DNA of 64,000 bases from Bradyrhizobium ivorense (GTDB taxonomy: Bacteria; Pseudomonadota; Alphaproteobacteria; Rhizobiales; Xanthobacteraceae): assembly GCF_900696085.1 (NCBI RefSeq), contig NZ_CAADFC020000029.1, forward strand, positions 1 to 64,000, given 5' to 3'. A program made the position numbers and the translations under genes. Positions 7,636 through 17,163 of the stretch are shown in pieces. Position 1 is the first letter of the stretch; the number at the start of each line of letters is the position of its first letter. The notes beneath the pieces are model-generated. The model was not told the origin of the DNA. It was given only the letters and a program-made list of their open reading frames with translations, and did no database searches.

Positions 7636-7800
7636 TTACTTGAGCGAGCTGCTGATCGAGTTGAAGGTGCCGCTCAGCGAGCTACCGACGCCATTCACCG
7701 CAGCGATGATAGCGATCGCAATGCCGGTCGCGATCAGGCCGTATTCGATGGCCGTGGCGCCGGACTCATCCCGCAAAAATCTAACGATAAATGCCTTCAT
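7636..7800 (-). CDS. Flp/Fap-type pilin subunit
   Basis: A 54-residue protein starting MKAFIVRFLRDESGATAIEY, matching the type IVb Flp pilin pattern. A short basic leader ends at the conserved G of DESGATAIEYGLI, where a prepilin peptidase would cut before A; Glu5 of the mature form and the following tyrosine are the Flp signature. A hydrophobic helix GLIATGIAIAIIAAVNGVG follows, with a Ser-rich tail. Such pilins assemble into tad fimbriae for surface attachment. No tad, cpa or rcp genes are in the window, so the assembly machine must be elsewhere or this copy is used separately. A terminator follows directly. Confidence 0.92.
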   Translation of the reverse strand: MKAFIVRFLRDESGATAIEYGLIATGIAIAIIAAVNGVGSSLSGTFNSISSSLK

Positions 7801-7980
7801 TGTAGTCCTGCCCTAAGTTGTGATGTCCTTGGAACTTCCAGCTCCATGGAACTCCGCGTTCCAGTTCCGTAATAGCCTGGAAAAATCTAAGGTTGATTGA
7901 ATCGGGAACCTATCAATTCTCGCGATATTCGAATGAATCCGGCTTGAAATTTTAACAAAAACTGCGCTACCGGCCCTTCG

Positions 7981-8862
7981 ATGACCCCCTCCACGCACCG
8001 CGCCAGCCTCACACTTCCGGACGAATCGACCGCAAAGCGGGTGGTCGACGTGCTTTCCGAGACGTTTTTCGAGGATCAGGCGGCCTTCGCCGCGTTCGAG
8101 CGGCCCGACGGCCGCTGGGACGTCACCGTTCATTTTGCCGAGGCGCCGGACCAGGAGCTGCTACGAGACCTCGTCGGACAGGTGCGGCAGGATGTCGCAT
8201 CTACTTTAGTTTTCGACACCGTGGAGGCGAAGGACTGGGTCAAGGCCAGCCTGGACGACCTCGTCCCGGTCGCCGCCGGCCGCTTCGTCGTCCACGGCCA
8301 GCATGACCGCGAGAAGGTTCCGCCGAACAAGCTTGGCATCGAGATCGAGGCGGCACTCGCCTTCGGCACCGGTCATCACGGCACCACGCGCGGCTGCCTG
8401 CTGCTGCTTGACCATGTGCTGAAGGCCTATCAGCCGCGCCGTGTGCTCGACCTCGGCACCGGTACCGGGGTGTTAGCCATCGCCGCCGGCAAGGCACTGC
8501 ATGGCCGCGTGCTGGCGAGCGACATCGATCCGCCGTCGGTCAAGGTTGCCGCAGAGAATGCCCACCTCAACGGCGCGGGACATCTGGTCGATGTGATACG
8601 CGCCACCGGCTTTGCCGCGCCGCGCTTTGCCGAGGACGGCCCGTTCGACCTGGTGCTCGCCAACATCCTCGCCAACCCGCTGCGGCAGCTGGCTGGGCCG
8701 ATGACGCGGCACCTCGCCTCCTCGGGGCAGGTCATCCTGTCGGGCCTGTTGACCCACCAAGCGCCGGCGGTGATCGCCGCCTACCGCGCCCGCGGGCTGG
8801 TGCCGCTACGGCATCTCAGGATCGAGGGCTGGAGCAGCCTGCTGCTGCGTTTCGTGAAATGA
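7981..8862 (+). CDS. prmA: Ribosomal protein L11 methyltransferase
   Basis: A 293-residue SAM-dependent methyltransferase that trimethylates ribosomal protein L11. The N-terminal ~110 residues are the substrate-recognition domain. The segment IEIEAALAFGTGHHGTTRGC is diagnostic of PrmA and precedes the SAM site VLDLGTGTGVLAIAAGK (motif I). The acidic ASDIDPPSV and the catalytic-region LANILANPL follow. The start at 7981 gives the usual length, though no strong ribosome-binding site is seen. The stop overlaps the next gene's start (ATGA), so the two are probably translationally coupled. Confidence 0.95.
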   Translation: MTPSTHRASLTLPDESTAKRVVDVLSETFFEDQAAFAAFERPDGRWDVTVHFAEAPDQELLRDLVGQVRQDVASTLVFDTVEAKDWVKASLDDLVPVAAGRFVVHGQHDREKVPPNKLGIEIEAALAFGTGHHGTTRGCLLLLDHVLKAYQPRRVLDLGTGTGVLAIAAGKALHGRVLASDIDPPSVKVAAENAHLNGAGHLVDVIRATGFAAPRFAEDGPFDLVLANILANPLRQLAGPMTRHLASSGQVILSGLLTHQAPAVIAAYRARGLVPLRHLRIEGWSSLLLRFVK

Positions 8863-9365
8863 ATACTTCCGGCAGACAGTGCGGCGACTGCACGCTCTGC
8901 TGCAAGGTGATGGCGATCGAGGAACTGGCGAAGCCGGCCAACGCGTGGTGTCCGCACTGCAGGCCGGGACACGGCTGCCGGATTTACGCGGACCGGCCGG
9001 CGGAATGCCGGTCCTTCAGCTGCGTCTGGTTGGTCAATGAGCTGCTGGAAGAGCACTGGAAGCCCAGCAAGTCAAAGCTGGTGCTGACGACGTCGGAGGA
9101 TGGCCTCGAGGTCCGCTGCGATCCCGGCTTTCCCGACGCGTGGCGCAAGGAGCCGTTCCGGAGCGAGCTGCAGGAATGGGCGCTATCCGGCGAAACGCTC
9201 GACATGACCGTCGTCGTCATCGTCGGCCAGCGCATGACGCTGGTGACCGCAGAGCGCGAGTTCGATCTCGGCATCGTCGGCCCCGACGAGCGGATCGTGC
9301 GCGAGCTCGAGGGCACCAAGGTGGTCAATGCGACGGTGGCGCGGGCGTCCGACCTGGAACAGTAA
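8859..9365 (+). CDS. YkgJ-like cysteine-cluster protein
   Basis: A 168-residue protein with an N-terminal cysteine cluster: CGDCTLCC, then CPHC, HGC and ECRSFSC within the first 50 residues. This resembles the YkgJ/UPF0153 zinc- or iron-binding family. The remaining ~110 residues carry no motif I recognise. It overlaps prmA by four bases (ATGA), which argues for co-transcription and translational coupling. The function of the family is not established. Confidence 0.8.
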   Translation: MNTSGRQCGDCTLCCKVMAIEELAKPANAWCPHCRPGHGCRIYADRPAECRSFSCVWLVNELLEEHWKPSKSKLVLTTSEDGLEVRCDPGFPDAWRKEPFRSELQEWALSGETLDMTVVVIVGQRMTLVTAEREFDLGIVGPDERIVRELEGTKVVNATVARASDLEQ

Positions 9366-9372
9366 CGCGCTT

Positions 9373-9555
9373 CTATTCGGGCGCTGCAGGATCGCGGCTG
9401 ACCGCGACATCGTTCTGCTTCAGCTTGCGGCGGGTGCGCGCGTCGGCCAGACGGTCCAGGACCTGGAAGATCACACCGCGGGGCTTCGGTTCGACCGGCG
9501 GGTTCGGGCCGCGGGGCTCCGGCGGCGAAATCTTCTCAAACGTGAATGCAGGCAT
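9373..9555 (-). CDS. Small conserved-looking protein of 60 residues
   Basis: A Pro/Arg-rich 60-residue protein beginning MPAFTFEKISPPEPRGPNPP, with a possible amphipathic helix at GVIFQVLDRLADARTRRKL. A strong ribosome-binding site (GGCGAGGAGAT) stands before the ATG, which supports real translation. It converges with the YkgJ-like gene, leaving a 7-base gap. The function is unknown. The pattern is reminiscent of small Bradyrhizobium hypothetical proteins. Confidence 0.6.
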   Translation of the reverse strand: MPAFTFEKISPPEPRGPNPPVEPKPRGVIFQVLDRLADARTRRKLKQNDVAVSRDPAAPE

Positions 9556-9794
9556 GGTGCATCTCCTCGCCGTTGAGTTGAGACACTCCTGGACACTCCC
9601 GGTACGCTTGACGAACGCGTGGACATCGTTCGATCGTTTCCACTATGCCACGATTCAAGCATAAGCTATGCCAAAAGTGTGGACATGCCGTCCGCATTGC
9701 GGACTTGTCCAGCGAACGTGGAGCATCGCGACGACTTGCGATCTCAGTGGCGCGTTGACGCGATGATGTTCAATTCGAAGAGAGTGCCAAGGCG

Positions 9795-11621
9795 ATGTTC
9801 GAAGCCCATTTCCAGACGTTCGAGGAACCCGAGAGTGGCGTGGCGCTGACCGCGCGCCTGAGCGCGTTCCGCGCCGAGCTCGCGCGCCGCAAGCTGACGG
9901 GGTTCGTGATTCCGCGCGCCGATCAGCAGCAGAACGAATATGTCGCCCCGTCCGAGGAGCGCCTCGCCTGGCTGACCGGCTTCACCGGATCGGCCGGGCT
10001 CGCGATCGTGCTGACCAAAGAAGCCGCCGTCTTTGTCGACGGCCGCTACACGCTGCAAGCCGGCAAGCAGGTCGACCGCAAGGCCTGGCAGATCGAGCCG
10101 CTGGTCGATCCGCCGCCGGAGCACTGGCTGACGCGGCATCTTTCCGCCGGCGACCGCCTCGGATTTGATCCCTGGCTGCACACATCTTCGGCAGCGGAAC
10201 GGCTGGCCGCCGCCTGCGCCAAGGCCGGCGCCGAACTGGTTGCGGTCGAGAGCAATCCGGTCGATGCGATCTGGAGCGAACGGCCGGCCCCGCCGCTCGG
10301 CCCGGTCACCATCCACGGCGCGCAATATTCCGGCGAGATCGAGGCGGAAAAGCTCAAGCGCATCCAGCTCGAGATCAACAAGCTCGGCGTCGATGCGCTG
10401 GTGCTGTCCGACAGCCACGCGGTGGCCTGGACCTTCAACATCCGCGGCGCCGACGTCTCGCATACGCCGCTGCCGCTGTCCTACGCGCTGGTGCCCAAGG
10501 ATGGCCGGCCAAAGGTGTTCATCGATCACCGCAAGCTGTCGAATTCGACGCGCGACCATCTGCTGCAGTCCGCCGATGTCGAGGAGCCGGCGGCGCTGTC
10601 GCCGACGCTCACCGAGCTCGCCAAACGCGGCGCCTCGATCGCGCTCGATGGCGCGACCTCGGCGGATGCGCTCAGCCGCCTGATCGCAAGCGCCGGCGGC
10701 AAGCCGGTGCGCGGCAGCGATCCGGTCAGCCTCTTGAAGGCGGTGAAGAACAGCACCGAGATCGCGGGCACCCGCACCGCGCACCAGCGCGACGCGGTGG
10801 CGCTGACGCGCTTCCTCGCCTGGATCGATCGCGCGGCGCCGTCCGGCGGGCTCACCGAGATCGACGCCGTCGAGGCGCTGGAGACCTTCCGCCGCGAGAC
10901 CGGGGCGTTGAAGGACGTCTCGTTCCCGACCATCGCCGGCACCGGGCCGAACGGCGCCATCGTGCATTACCGCGTCACCCGCAAGAGCAACCGCCGGATC
11001 GAACCCGGCGATCTCCTGCTGATCGATTCCGGCGCGCAATACCAGGACGGCACCACCGACGTCACCCGCACCATCGCGATCGGTACGCCGACCGCCGAGA
11101 TGCGCGACCGCTTCACCCGCGTGCTGCGCGGCCATATCGCGATCGCGCGCGCGATCTTTCCCGACGGCACCACCGGCGCGCAGCTCGATACGCTGGCGCG
11201 ACAATATCTGTGGGCCGCCGGCGTCGATTTCGAGCACGGCACCGGCCACGGCGTCGGTAGCTATCTCAGCGTCCATGAAGGGCCGGCGCGGATCTCGAAG
11301 CTCGGCACCACGCCGCTGAAGCGCGGCATGATCCTGTCCAACGAGCCCGGCTACTACAAGACCGATGCTTACGGGATCAGGATCGAGAACCTCGAGCTCG
11401 TGATCGGCACCGACATCGCCGGCGCCGAGAAGCCGGTCAACGCGTTCGAGACGCTGACGCTGGCGCCGATCGACCGCCGCCTGATCGAGGTCGGCATGCT
11501 CAGCGAAGGCGAGCTGGCGTGGCTCAACGACTACCACGCCCGCGTGAATCGCACGGTGCGGCCGCAGCTCGACGATGACGCGACCAAGCTGTGGCTCGAT
11601 GAGGCGACCGCGAAGTTGTAG
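9795..11621 (+). CDS. Aminopeptidase P family metallopeptidase (Xaa-Pro type)
   Basis: A 608-residue protein with the three-domain layout of long aminopeptidase P enzymes: two N-terminal creatinase-like domains (about 20-300) and a C-terminal pita-bread catalytic domain (about 320-560). The dinuclear metal ligands are visible: D...D in LLIDSGAQYQDGTTDVT, H in FEHGTGHGVGSYLSVHEGP, E in SNEPGYY and E in IRIENLELV. These enzymes remove N-terminal residues preceding proline, normally with Mn2+, in the cytoplasm. No signal peptide is seen. Confidence 0.92.
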   Translation: MFEAHFQTFEEPESGVALTARLSAFRAELARRKLTGFVIPRADQQQNEYVAPSEERLAWLTGFTGSAGLAIVLTKEAAVFVDGRYTLQAGKQVDRKAWQIEPLVDPPPEHWLTRHLSAGDRLGFDPWLHTSSAAERLAAACAKAGAELVAVESNPVDAIWSERPAPPLGPVTIHGAQYSGEIEAEKLKRIQLEINKLGVDALVLSDSHAVAWTFNIRGADVSHTPLPLSYALVPKDGRPKVFIDHRKLSNSTRDHLLQSADVEEPAALSPTLTELAKRGASIALDGATSADALSRLIASAGGKPVRGSDPVSLLKAVKNSTEIAGTRTAHQRDAVALTRFLAWIDRAAPSGGLTEIDAVEALETFRRETGALKDVSFPTIAGTGPNGAIVHYRVTRKSNRRIEPGDLLLIDSGAQYQDGTTDVTRTIAIGTPTAEMRDRFTRVLRGHIAIARAIFPDGTTGAQLDTLARQYLWAAGVDFEHGTGHGVGSYLSVHEGPARISKLGTTPLKRGMILSNEPGYYKTDAYGIRIENLELVIGTDIAGAEKPVNAFETLTLAPIDRRLIEVGMLSEGELAWLNDYHARVNRTVRPQLDDDATKLWLDEATAKL

Positions 11622-11644
11622 TAGCACACGTTCCACATATTCGG

Positions 11645-11746
11645 TGTCATCCCCCGCGAAGGCGGGGGATCCAGTACGCCGCGGCCTATCGGCTTAACAA
11701 CGACTGCCTCTGGAATACTGGGTCCCCCGCTTTCGCGGAGGATGAC
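11645..11746. repeat. Dispersed inverted-repeat element, family D copy 1
   Basis: An outer inverted repeat, GTCATCCCCCGCGAAGGCGG at the left against CCCCCGCTTTCGCGGAGGATGAC at the right, encloses GATCCAGTA...TACTGGGTC. A close copy is at 13186-13283 and diverged relatives are at 30284 and 59590. It lies in the 257-base gap between the aminopeptidase and MFS genes. Confidence 0.8.
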
Positions 11747-11878
11747 GGCAGCGGTTGTTGCGCTAGGCGAAATATCACCCACGCGCTTCCCGGAATCGGC
11801 ATGGGCGCATGCCGAAACACACGTATTCCGCGCGAACGAGATCGCTACAGTCGATTCACAATGCGGAAACGGACCTGA

Positions 11879-13156
11879 ATGCACGGCGTGATGGGCAAGC
11901 CGCCCGGCGCGGCAAAGGACAACATCGCGACATCGAGGGTCATGCTGCTGATGCTCGTCGTGATGACGGGCGTGGCGCCGATCTCGCTCTACATGCTGGT
12001 TCCGGCGCTGCCGGTGCTCGCGACCGATTTCGGCCGCGACATCTCGATCGCGCAGATGACGGTGTCGCTCTACATGGTCGGCATCGCGCTGTCGCAGCTG
12101 ATCATGGGGCCGCTGTCCGACAAGTTCGGCCGCCGCCCGGTGCTGCTCGCCGGCCTCGGCCTGATGGTCGTAGCCGGCATCGGCTCGGTGTTCGCGCAAA
12201 CCCTGCCGCAGCTGATCGCCGCGCGCTTCTTCCAGGCGCTCGGCGGCGCCAGCGGCATGGTGATCAGCCGCGCCATCATCCGCGACCTCTATCCGCGCGA
12301 GCGGATCGGCCCCATGATCAGCCTGGTCGTCGCCGCGCTAATGATCGCGCAGATGCTGAGCCCGCTAACCGGCGGCCTCCTGGAGACCGCGTTCGGCTGG
12401 CATGCGATCCTCTATTTCATTACCGCGGCATCGCTGGCGGTCGCGATCTTCATCGCCGCGGCGCTGCCCGAAACCCGGCGCGACCGCACCGAGAGCTCCA
12501 GCTTTCGCGGCGATCTCGGCCGGCTGATGACGAGCCGCGCCTTCGTCGGCTACATGCTGTGCCAGGTGCTGGCCTCGCAGATCATCTTCGCCTTCGCCGG
12601 CGGCGGCCCCTACATCGTGGTGACCCAGATGGGCCGCAGCAGCGCCGAATACGGCGCGTGGTTCGCGTGCACCGGATTCGCCTATCTGGTCGGCAATCTG
12701 CTGTGCGTGCGGTTCGCGCCGCGGCATTCGCTGGAGAAACTGATCTGGTTCGGCCTCGCGCTGCAGCTCGGCGGCAGCTTCCTGAACCTGATCTGGAGCT
12801 TTGCCGGGCTGAACCAAACTCCGCTTTGGCTGTTCGGCACCCAGATGATCGTGATGGTCGCCAACGCCTTCGTGATGGCCAACTCTGCCGCGGGCGCCAT
12901 CAGCGTCCGCCCCGAGGCCGCCGGCACCGCCTCCGGCGCGATGGGCTTTCTGCAGCAGGGTATCGGCGCGCTGATCTCGCAATTCGGCGCCTATCTCGGC
13001 GGCCACTCCACCTCGACGCTGCCGCTGATGGCGGCGATTTTCACGATCTCGCTCGCCTGCGCCGCGACCATGGTCTTCATCGTGCCACGGCGGAAGCTGG
13101 TGGTCAGCGAGGAGCTGATCGAGAAGGCGGAGGAGGAAGAGTCAGGAATGATGTGA
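11879..13156 (+). CDS. MFS multidrug transporter, Bcr/CflA type
   Basis: A 425-residue 12-helix major-facilitator protein. The loop 2-3 motif GPLSDKFGRRPVLL (motif A) and the helix 5-6 segment LTGGLLETAFGWHAIL (motif C-like) are those of DHA1 drug:H+ antiporters, and the N-terminal VPALPVLATDF pattern fits the Bcr/CflA branch. An ATG at 11891 is an alternative start. The gene stands alone between two family D repeats. The substrate is not predictable. Confidence 0.88.
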   Translation: MHGVMGKPPGAAKDNIATSRVMLLMLVVMTGVAPISLYMLVPALPVLATDFGRDISIAQMTVSLYMVGIALSQLIMGPLSDKFGRRPVLLAGLGLMVVAGIGSVFAQTLPQLIAARFFQALGGASGMVISRAIIRDLYPRERIGPMISLVVAALMIAQMLSPLTGGLLETAFGWHAILYFITAASLAVAIFIAAALPETRRDRTESSSFRGDLGRLMTSRAFVGYMLCQVLASQIIFAFAGGGPYIVVTQMGRSSAEYGAWFACTGFAYLVGNLLCVRFAPRHSLEKLIWFGLALQLGGSFLNLIWSFAGLNQTPLWLFGTQMIVMVANAFVMANSAAGAISVRPEAAGTASGAMGFLQQGIGALISQFGAYLGGHSTSTLPLMAAIFTISLACAATMVFIVPRRKLVVSEELIEKAEEEESGMM

Positions 13157-13185
13157 GGTGAGCGGTCGTGCCGCAGCCTCCGCTC

Positions 13186-13283
13186 GTCATCCCCGCGCAT
13201 GCGGGGATCCAGTACGCCGCGGCCCAACCGAATCTCGCTGACGTCTCTGGAATACTGGGTCCCCCGCTTTCGCGGAGGACGAC
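13186..13283. repeat. Dispersed inverted-repeat element, family D copy 2
   Basis: GTCATCCCCGCGCATGCGGG and the distal CCCCCGCTTTCGCGGAGGACGAC form the outer stem, with the same inner CCAGTA/TACTGGG blocks as copy 1. It lies between the convergent 3' ends of the MFS gene and ligA, where its hairpin could serve both as a terminator, although no T-tract follows. Confidence 0.8.
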
Positions 13284-13309
13284 AACGGTGAATGTGGAGA
13301 GCGCGCCGC

Positions 13310-15457
13310 TCACTCCCCGATCAGCTTCAGCCACTCGTCCTCGGTCAGCACCGTGACGCCGTGCTTCTGCGCTTCGGCGAGCTTGGAGCCGGCGCCCGGC
13401 CCCGCGACCACATAGTCGGTCTTCTTCGAGACCGAGCCGGCCGCCTTGGCGCCGAGCCGCTCGGCGGTCGCCTTGGCCTCGTCGCGGGTCATCTTCTCCA
13501 GCGATCCCGTGAACACCACGGTCTTGCCGGCGACCGCCGAATTGCTCTTCGGCTTCTCGGCGTCGATGATCTCGGTGAGCTCCTCGGTCAGCCGCTCGAC
13601 GATGCCGCGATTGTGGCTCTCGCCAAAATAGTCCGCGATGCTCTTGATCACGGTGTCGCCGATCTGGTCGAGCGCGTCCATCTCGGCGATCGCCTCCTCG
13701 TCGCCCTTGGCGACCTTGAGGCAGGCGTCGTGGAAGGCATCCCACGAGCCGTAGCCGCGGGCCAGCGCCAGCGCGGTGGTCTCGCCGACATGGCGCATGC
13801 CGAGCGCGTAGATGAAGCGCTCCAGCCCGATCCTGCGCCGGCTGTCGATCGAGGCGAACAGATTGCGCACCGAGGTTTCGCCGTAGCCCTCGATCTCCTC
13901 CAGCTTCAGCTTCGCATTGCGCTTCGGCAGCGTGAAGATGTCGGCCGGCTCCTTCACCCAGCCCTCGTCGAAGAAGTACTGCAGCTGCTTCTGGCCGAGG
14001 CCGTCGATGTCGAAGGCGCGGCGCGACACGAACAGGATCAGGTGCTCGACCTTCTGGAACGGACAGGCGAACTCGCCGCTGCAGCGCAGCCGCGAACCTT
14101 CCTCGCCGGTCGCGGTTTCCTCGCGCACCACGTCGGTGTGCAGCGGGCACGGGCACTTCTTCGGGAAGTGGAATTCCTTCGCGCTTTTCGGCCGCTTGTC
14201 GATGATGACGTCGACCACCTGCGGGATAACGTCGCCGGCGCGCTGGATCACGACGGTGTCGCCGATCCTGATGTCGCGGCCCTCGCGCAGCACCTCGCCC
14301 TTGTTGCCGATGCCCTTGATGTAATCCTCATTGTGCAGCGTGACGTTCTGCACGATGACGCCGCCGACGCCGACCGGCTCGAGCTTGCCGACCGGGGTGA
14401 ACGAGCCGGTGCGCCCGACCTGGATCTCGATGTCGCGCAGCACGGTCATGGCGCGCTCGGCCGGGAATTTGTGCGCGATCGCCCAGCGCGGCGTGCGCGA
14501 GACGAAGCCGAGCCGCTCCTGCCAGTCGATGCGGTCGACCTTGTAGACGACGCCGTCGATGTCGTAGTCGAGCTCGGCGCGCTGCTCCTCGATCTTGCGA
14601 TGGAACGCGATCAGCTCCTCGACCGAGTGGCACAATTTGGTCAGCGGATTGGTCTTGAAGCCGCAGCGCTCGAACCAGTGGATCATGCCGGTCTGGGTGC
14701 CTTCCGGCATCGCGCTCATCTGGCCCCACGCATAGGCGAAGAAGCCGAGCGGACGCGAGGCGGTGATACCAGGATCCTTCTGCCGCAGCGAGCCCGCCGC
14801 CGAGTTGCGCGGATTGGCGAAGATGGTGTCGCCGGCGGCCTTCTGCCGCTCGTTCAGCGCCAGGAACGCCTTCTTGGTCATGTAGACCTCGCCGCGCACC
14901 TCGCAGATATCAGGCACGTTGCGGCCCTTCAGCTTCTCGGGCACATCTTCCAGCGTGCGGATGTTGGCGGTGACGTCCTCGCCCTCGGCGCCGTCGCCGC
15001 GCGTTGCGGCGGTGACGAGCTCGCCGCCCTCGTAGCGCAGCGACATCGAGAGCCCGTCGATCTTCGGCTCGGCCGAGAAATCGATCTTGTCGTCCGGCAG
15101 CTTCAGGAAGCGCGTGATGCGGCCGACGAAGTCGACCACGTCTTCCTCCGCGAACGCATTGTCGAGCGACAGCATCGGCAGCGAATGGCGCACCTTCCTG
15201 AACCGGCCCGACGGCGCCGCGCCGACCTTCTGCGACGGCGATTCCGCGGTGACGAATTCGGGAAAGCGCTTCTCGATCGCGTTGTAGCGCTGCCGCAGCG
15301 CATCGTATTCGGCATCGGTGACGCTGGGCGCATCGTCCTGGTAGTAGCGCTTGTCGTGGCCTTCGAGCTCGAGCGCAAGCCGTGTCAGCTCGACCTTGGC
15401 CTGGGCCTTGGTGAGCTTGTCGACGTCGACCAGCGCTTTCTTCGCTTTGGTGGCCAT
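13310..15457 (-). CDS. ligA: NAD-dependent DNA ligase
   Basis: A 715-residue protein of normal LigA size and domain order. The Ia/adenylation domain has the active-site lysine in EPKIDG, followed by the OB fold. A tetracysteine zinc finger (CPCPLHTD ... CSGEFACPF), a helix-hairpin-helix region with VGETTALALARGYG, and a C-terminal BRCT domain (GKTVVFTGSLEKMTRDEAK onward) complete it. It seals nicks in replication and repair using NAD+. It lies 7 bases after recN and is the last gene of the minus-strand series; a family D repeat follows its stop. Confidence 0.97.
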   Translation of the reverse strand: MATKAKKALVDVDKLTKAQAKVELTRLALELEGHDKRYYQDDAPSVTDAEYDALRQRYNAIEKRFPEFVTAESPSQKVGAAPSGRFRKVRHSLPMLSLDNAFAEEDVVDFVGRITRFLKLPDDKIDFSAEPKIDGLSMSLRYEGGELVTAATRGDGAEGEDVTANIRTLEDVPEKLKGRNVPDICEVRGEVYMTKKAFLALNERQKAAGDTIFANPRNSAAGSLRQKDPGITASRPLGFFAYAWGQMSAMPEGTQTGMIHWFERCGFKTNPLTKLCHSVEELIAFHRKIEEQRAELDYDIDGVVYKVDRIDWQERLGFVSRTPRWAIAHKFPAERAMTVLRDIEIQVGRTGSFTPVGKLEPVGVGGVIVQNVTLHNEDYIKGIGNKGEVLREGRDIRIGDTVVIQRAGDVIPQVVDVIIDKRPKSAKEFHFPKKCPCPLHTDVVREETATGEEGSRLRCSGEFACPFQKVEHLILFVSRRAFDIDGLGQKQLQYFFDEGWVKEPADIFTLPKRNAKLKLEEIEGYGETSVRNLFASIDSRRRIGLERFIYALGMRHVGETTALALARGYGSWDAFHDACLKVAKGDEEAIAEMDALDQIGDTVIKSIADYFGESHNRGIVERLTEELTEIIDAEKPKSNSAVAGKTVVFTGSLEKMTRDEAKATAERLGAKAAGSVSKKTDYVVAGPGAGSKLAEAQKHGVTVLTEDEWLKLIGE

Positions 15458-15464
15458 GAAGCGA

Positions 15465-17150
15465 CTAACTCGCCGCCCGCAGCAGCCGTTCCGCGGCCGC
15501 CCTCGCCTCGGCGGTGATTTCGGCGCCGGCCAGCATACGCGCGATCTCCTCGCGGCGGTGGTCGGCAGCGAGTGCGTTGACGCGGGTGGCGACGCGCTTG
15601 CCGCGGTCGAGCGCGTCCTTGGAGATCAAGAGGTGCTGGCCGGCGCGGGCCGCGACCTGCGGCGCATGCGTCACCGCCATCACCTGCACCTTGCCGGCAA
15701 GCCGCGCCAGCCGCGAGCCGATCGCATCCGCCACCGCGCCGCCGACGCCGGTGTCGATTTCGTCGAACACCAAGGTCGGCGCCGAGCCGCGATCGGCCAG
15801 CACGACCTTCAGCGCCAGCAGGAAGCGCGACAGCTCGCCGCCGGAGGCGACCTTCATCATCGGCCCCGGCTTGGTGCCGGGATTGGTCTGCACCCAGAAT
15901 TCGACGCGGTCGATGCCCTGCGGGCCCGGCGACGCCGCATCCGATTCGACCTGGGTCATGAATTTTGCGCGCTCGAGCTTGAGCGGCGCGAGCTCGGCAT
16001 TGACGGCCTTGTTGAGCTTGTCGGCCGACTTCACGCGCGCCGCCGACAGCTTGGCCGCGGCGGCGGCGTAGCGCTTGTCGGCCTCGGCGGCAGCAAGCTC
16101 GAGCTGCTTCAATTGCTCGGCGCCGGCATCGATCAGCGCGACGTCGTCGGCATATTGGGTCGCCAGCGCCGCCAGCAGATCCACCGGCGTCGAATATTTG
16201 CGCGAGGCGGCGCGCAGCGCGAACAGCCGCTCCTCGATACGCTCGAGCTCGGCCGGGTCGAAATCGGTCGCCGCCAGCGCGGCGTGGAGATGCTGGTCGG
16301 CCTCCTCAAGCGCATTGATCGCACTATCGATCGCCTTCACCGCCGGCTCGATCAGCGCCGGCGCATTGGCGGCGCGCCGCTCCAGCCGGCGCACTGCGGC
16401 GGAGAGCGAGGCCACCGGCGAATGCGAGCCGCCGATCGCCTCCTGCGCCTCGCGCAGATCGGTCGCGATCTTCTCGCCCTGCATCATGGTGGTACGGCGA
16501 CCCGCGAGCTCGGTCTCCTCGCCCTCCTTCGGCGCCAGCGTCTTCAGCTCCTGCGACGCATGGCGCAGATAGTCGGCCTCGCGCGCGGCGCGCTCCATGC
16601 CGGCGCGATGCTCGTCGAGCGCTGATGACGCGGTGCGTCTGATATCCCACAGCGCTTCCAGCGCCGCGGTGTCCTTCTCGAGCCCGGCGAAGGCGTCGAG
16701 CAGCTGGCGATGGGTCGTTGAATCGACCAGCGCGCGCTCGTCGTGCTGGCCGTGGATTTCGACCAGCGCCGTGCCGACCGCCTTCAGCGTCTGCACGCTG
16801 ATCGCCTGATCGTTGATGAAAGCGCGGGTGCGGCCGTCGGCAAGCTGCACGCGGCGCAGGATCATTTCGCAAGTTTCTTCAGTACCCGTGTCGTCGAGGC
16901 CGTTCTCGGCGAGGATTTTGGCCGCCGGGTGCCCCTTCGGCACATCGAAGACGGCGGTGACCTGGCCCTGCTCGGCGCCATGGCGCACCAGGGTCGCATC
17001 GCCGCGGCCGCCGAGCGCGAGCGCAAAGGCATCGAGCAGGATGGATTTGCCGGCGCCGGTTTCGCCGGTCAGCACGGCGAGGCCGCGGGAGAATTCGATA
17101 TCGAGCCGTTCGATCAGGACGATGTCACGGATCGACAGACGCGCGAGCAT
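15465..17150 (-). CDS. recN: DNA repair protein RecN (SMC-like ATPase)
   Basis: A 561-residue protein with an N-terminal ATPase half containing the Walker A motif GETGAGKS near residue 35. A long central coiled coil (about 150-370, rich in Ala, Glu, Leu and Arg) follows. The C-terminal half has the ABC-type signature ASGGELSRFLLAL and the Walker B sequence LVFDEIDTGVGG. RecN gathers DNA ends in double-strand break repair. It starts 13 bases after bamD and ends 7 bases before ligA. No LexA box was identified. Confidence 0.96.
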   Translation of the reverse strand: MLARLSIRDIVLIERLDIEFSRGLAVLTGETGAGKSILLDAFALALGGRGDATLVRHGAEQGQVTAVFDVPKGHPAAKILAENGLDDTGTEETCEMILRRVQLADGRTRAFINDQAISVQTLKAVGTALVEIHGQHDERALVDSTTHRQLLDAFAGLEKDTAALEALWDIRRTASSALDEHRAGMERAAREADYLRHASQELKTLAPKEGEETELAGRRTTMMQGEKIATDLREAQEAIGGSHSPVASLSAAVRRLERRAANAPALIEPAVKAIDSAINALEEADQHLHAALAATDFDPAELERIEERLFALRAASRKYSTPVDLLAALATQYADDVALIDAGAEQLKQLELAAAEADKRYAAAAAKLSAARVKSADKLNKAVNAELAPLKLERAKFMTQVESDAASPGPQGIDRVEFWVQTNPGTKPGPMMKVASGGELSRFLLALKVVLADRGSAPTLVFDEIDTGVGGAVADAIGSRLARLAGKVQVMAVTHAPQVAARAGQHLLISKDALDRGKRVATRVNALAADHRREEIARMLAGAEITAEARAAAERLLRAAS

Positions 17151-17163
17151 GCGGGGACAATTC

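Noticed and set aside
9744..11636. 630-residue minus-strand open frame
   Set aside because: Antisense to the aminopeptidase gene, which has all metal ligands; the frame is low-complexity.
13292..15517. 741-residue plus-strand open frame
   Set aside because: Antisense shadow of ligA, whose motifs and domains are complete.
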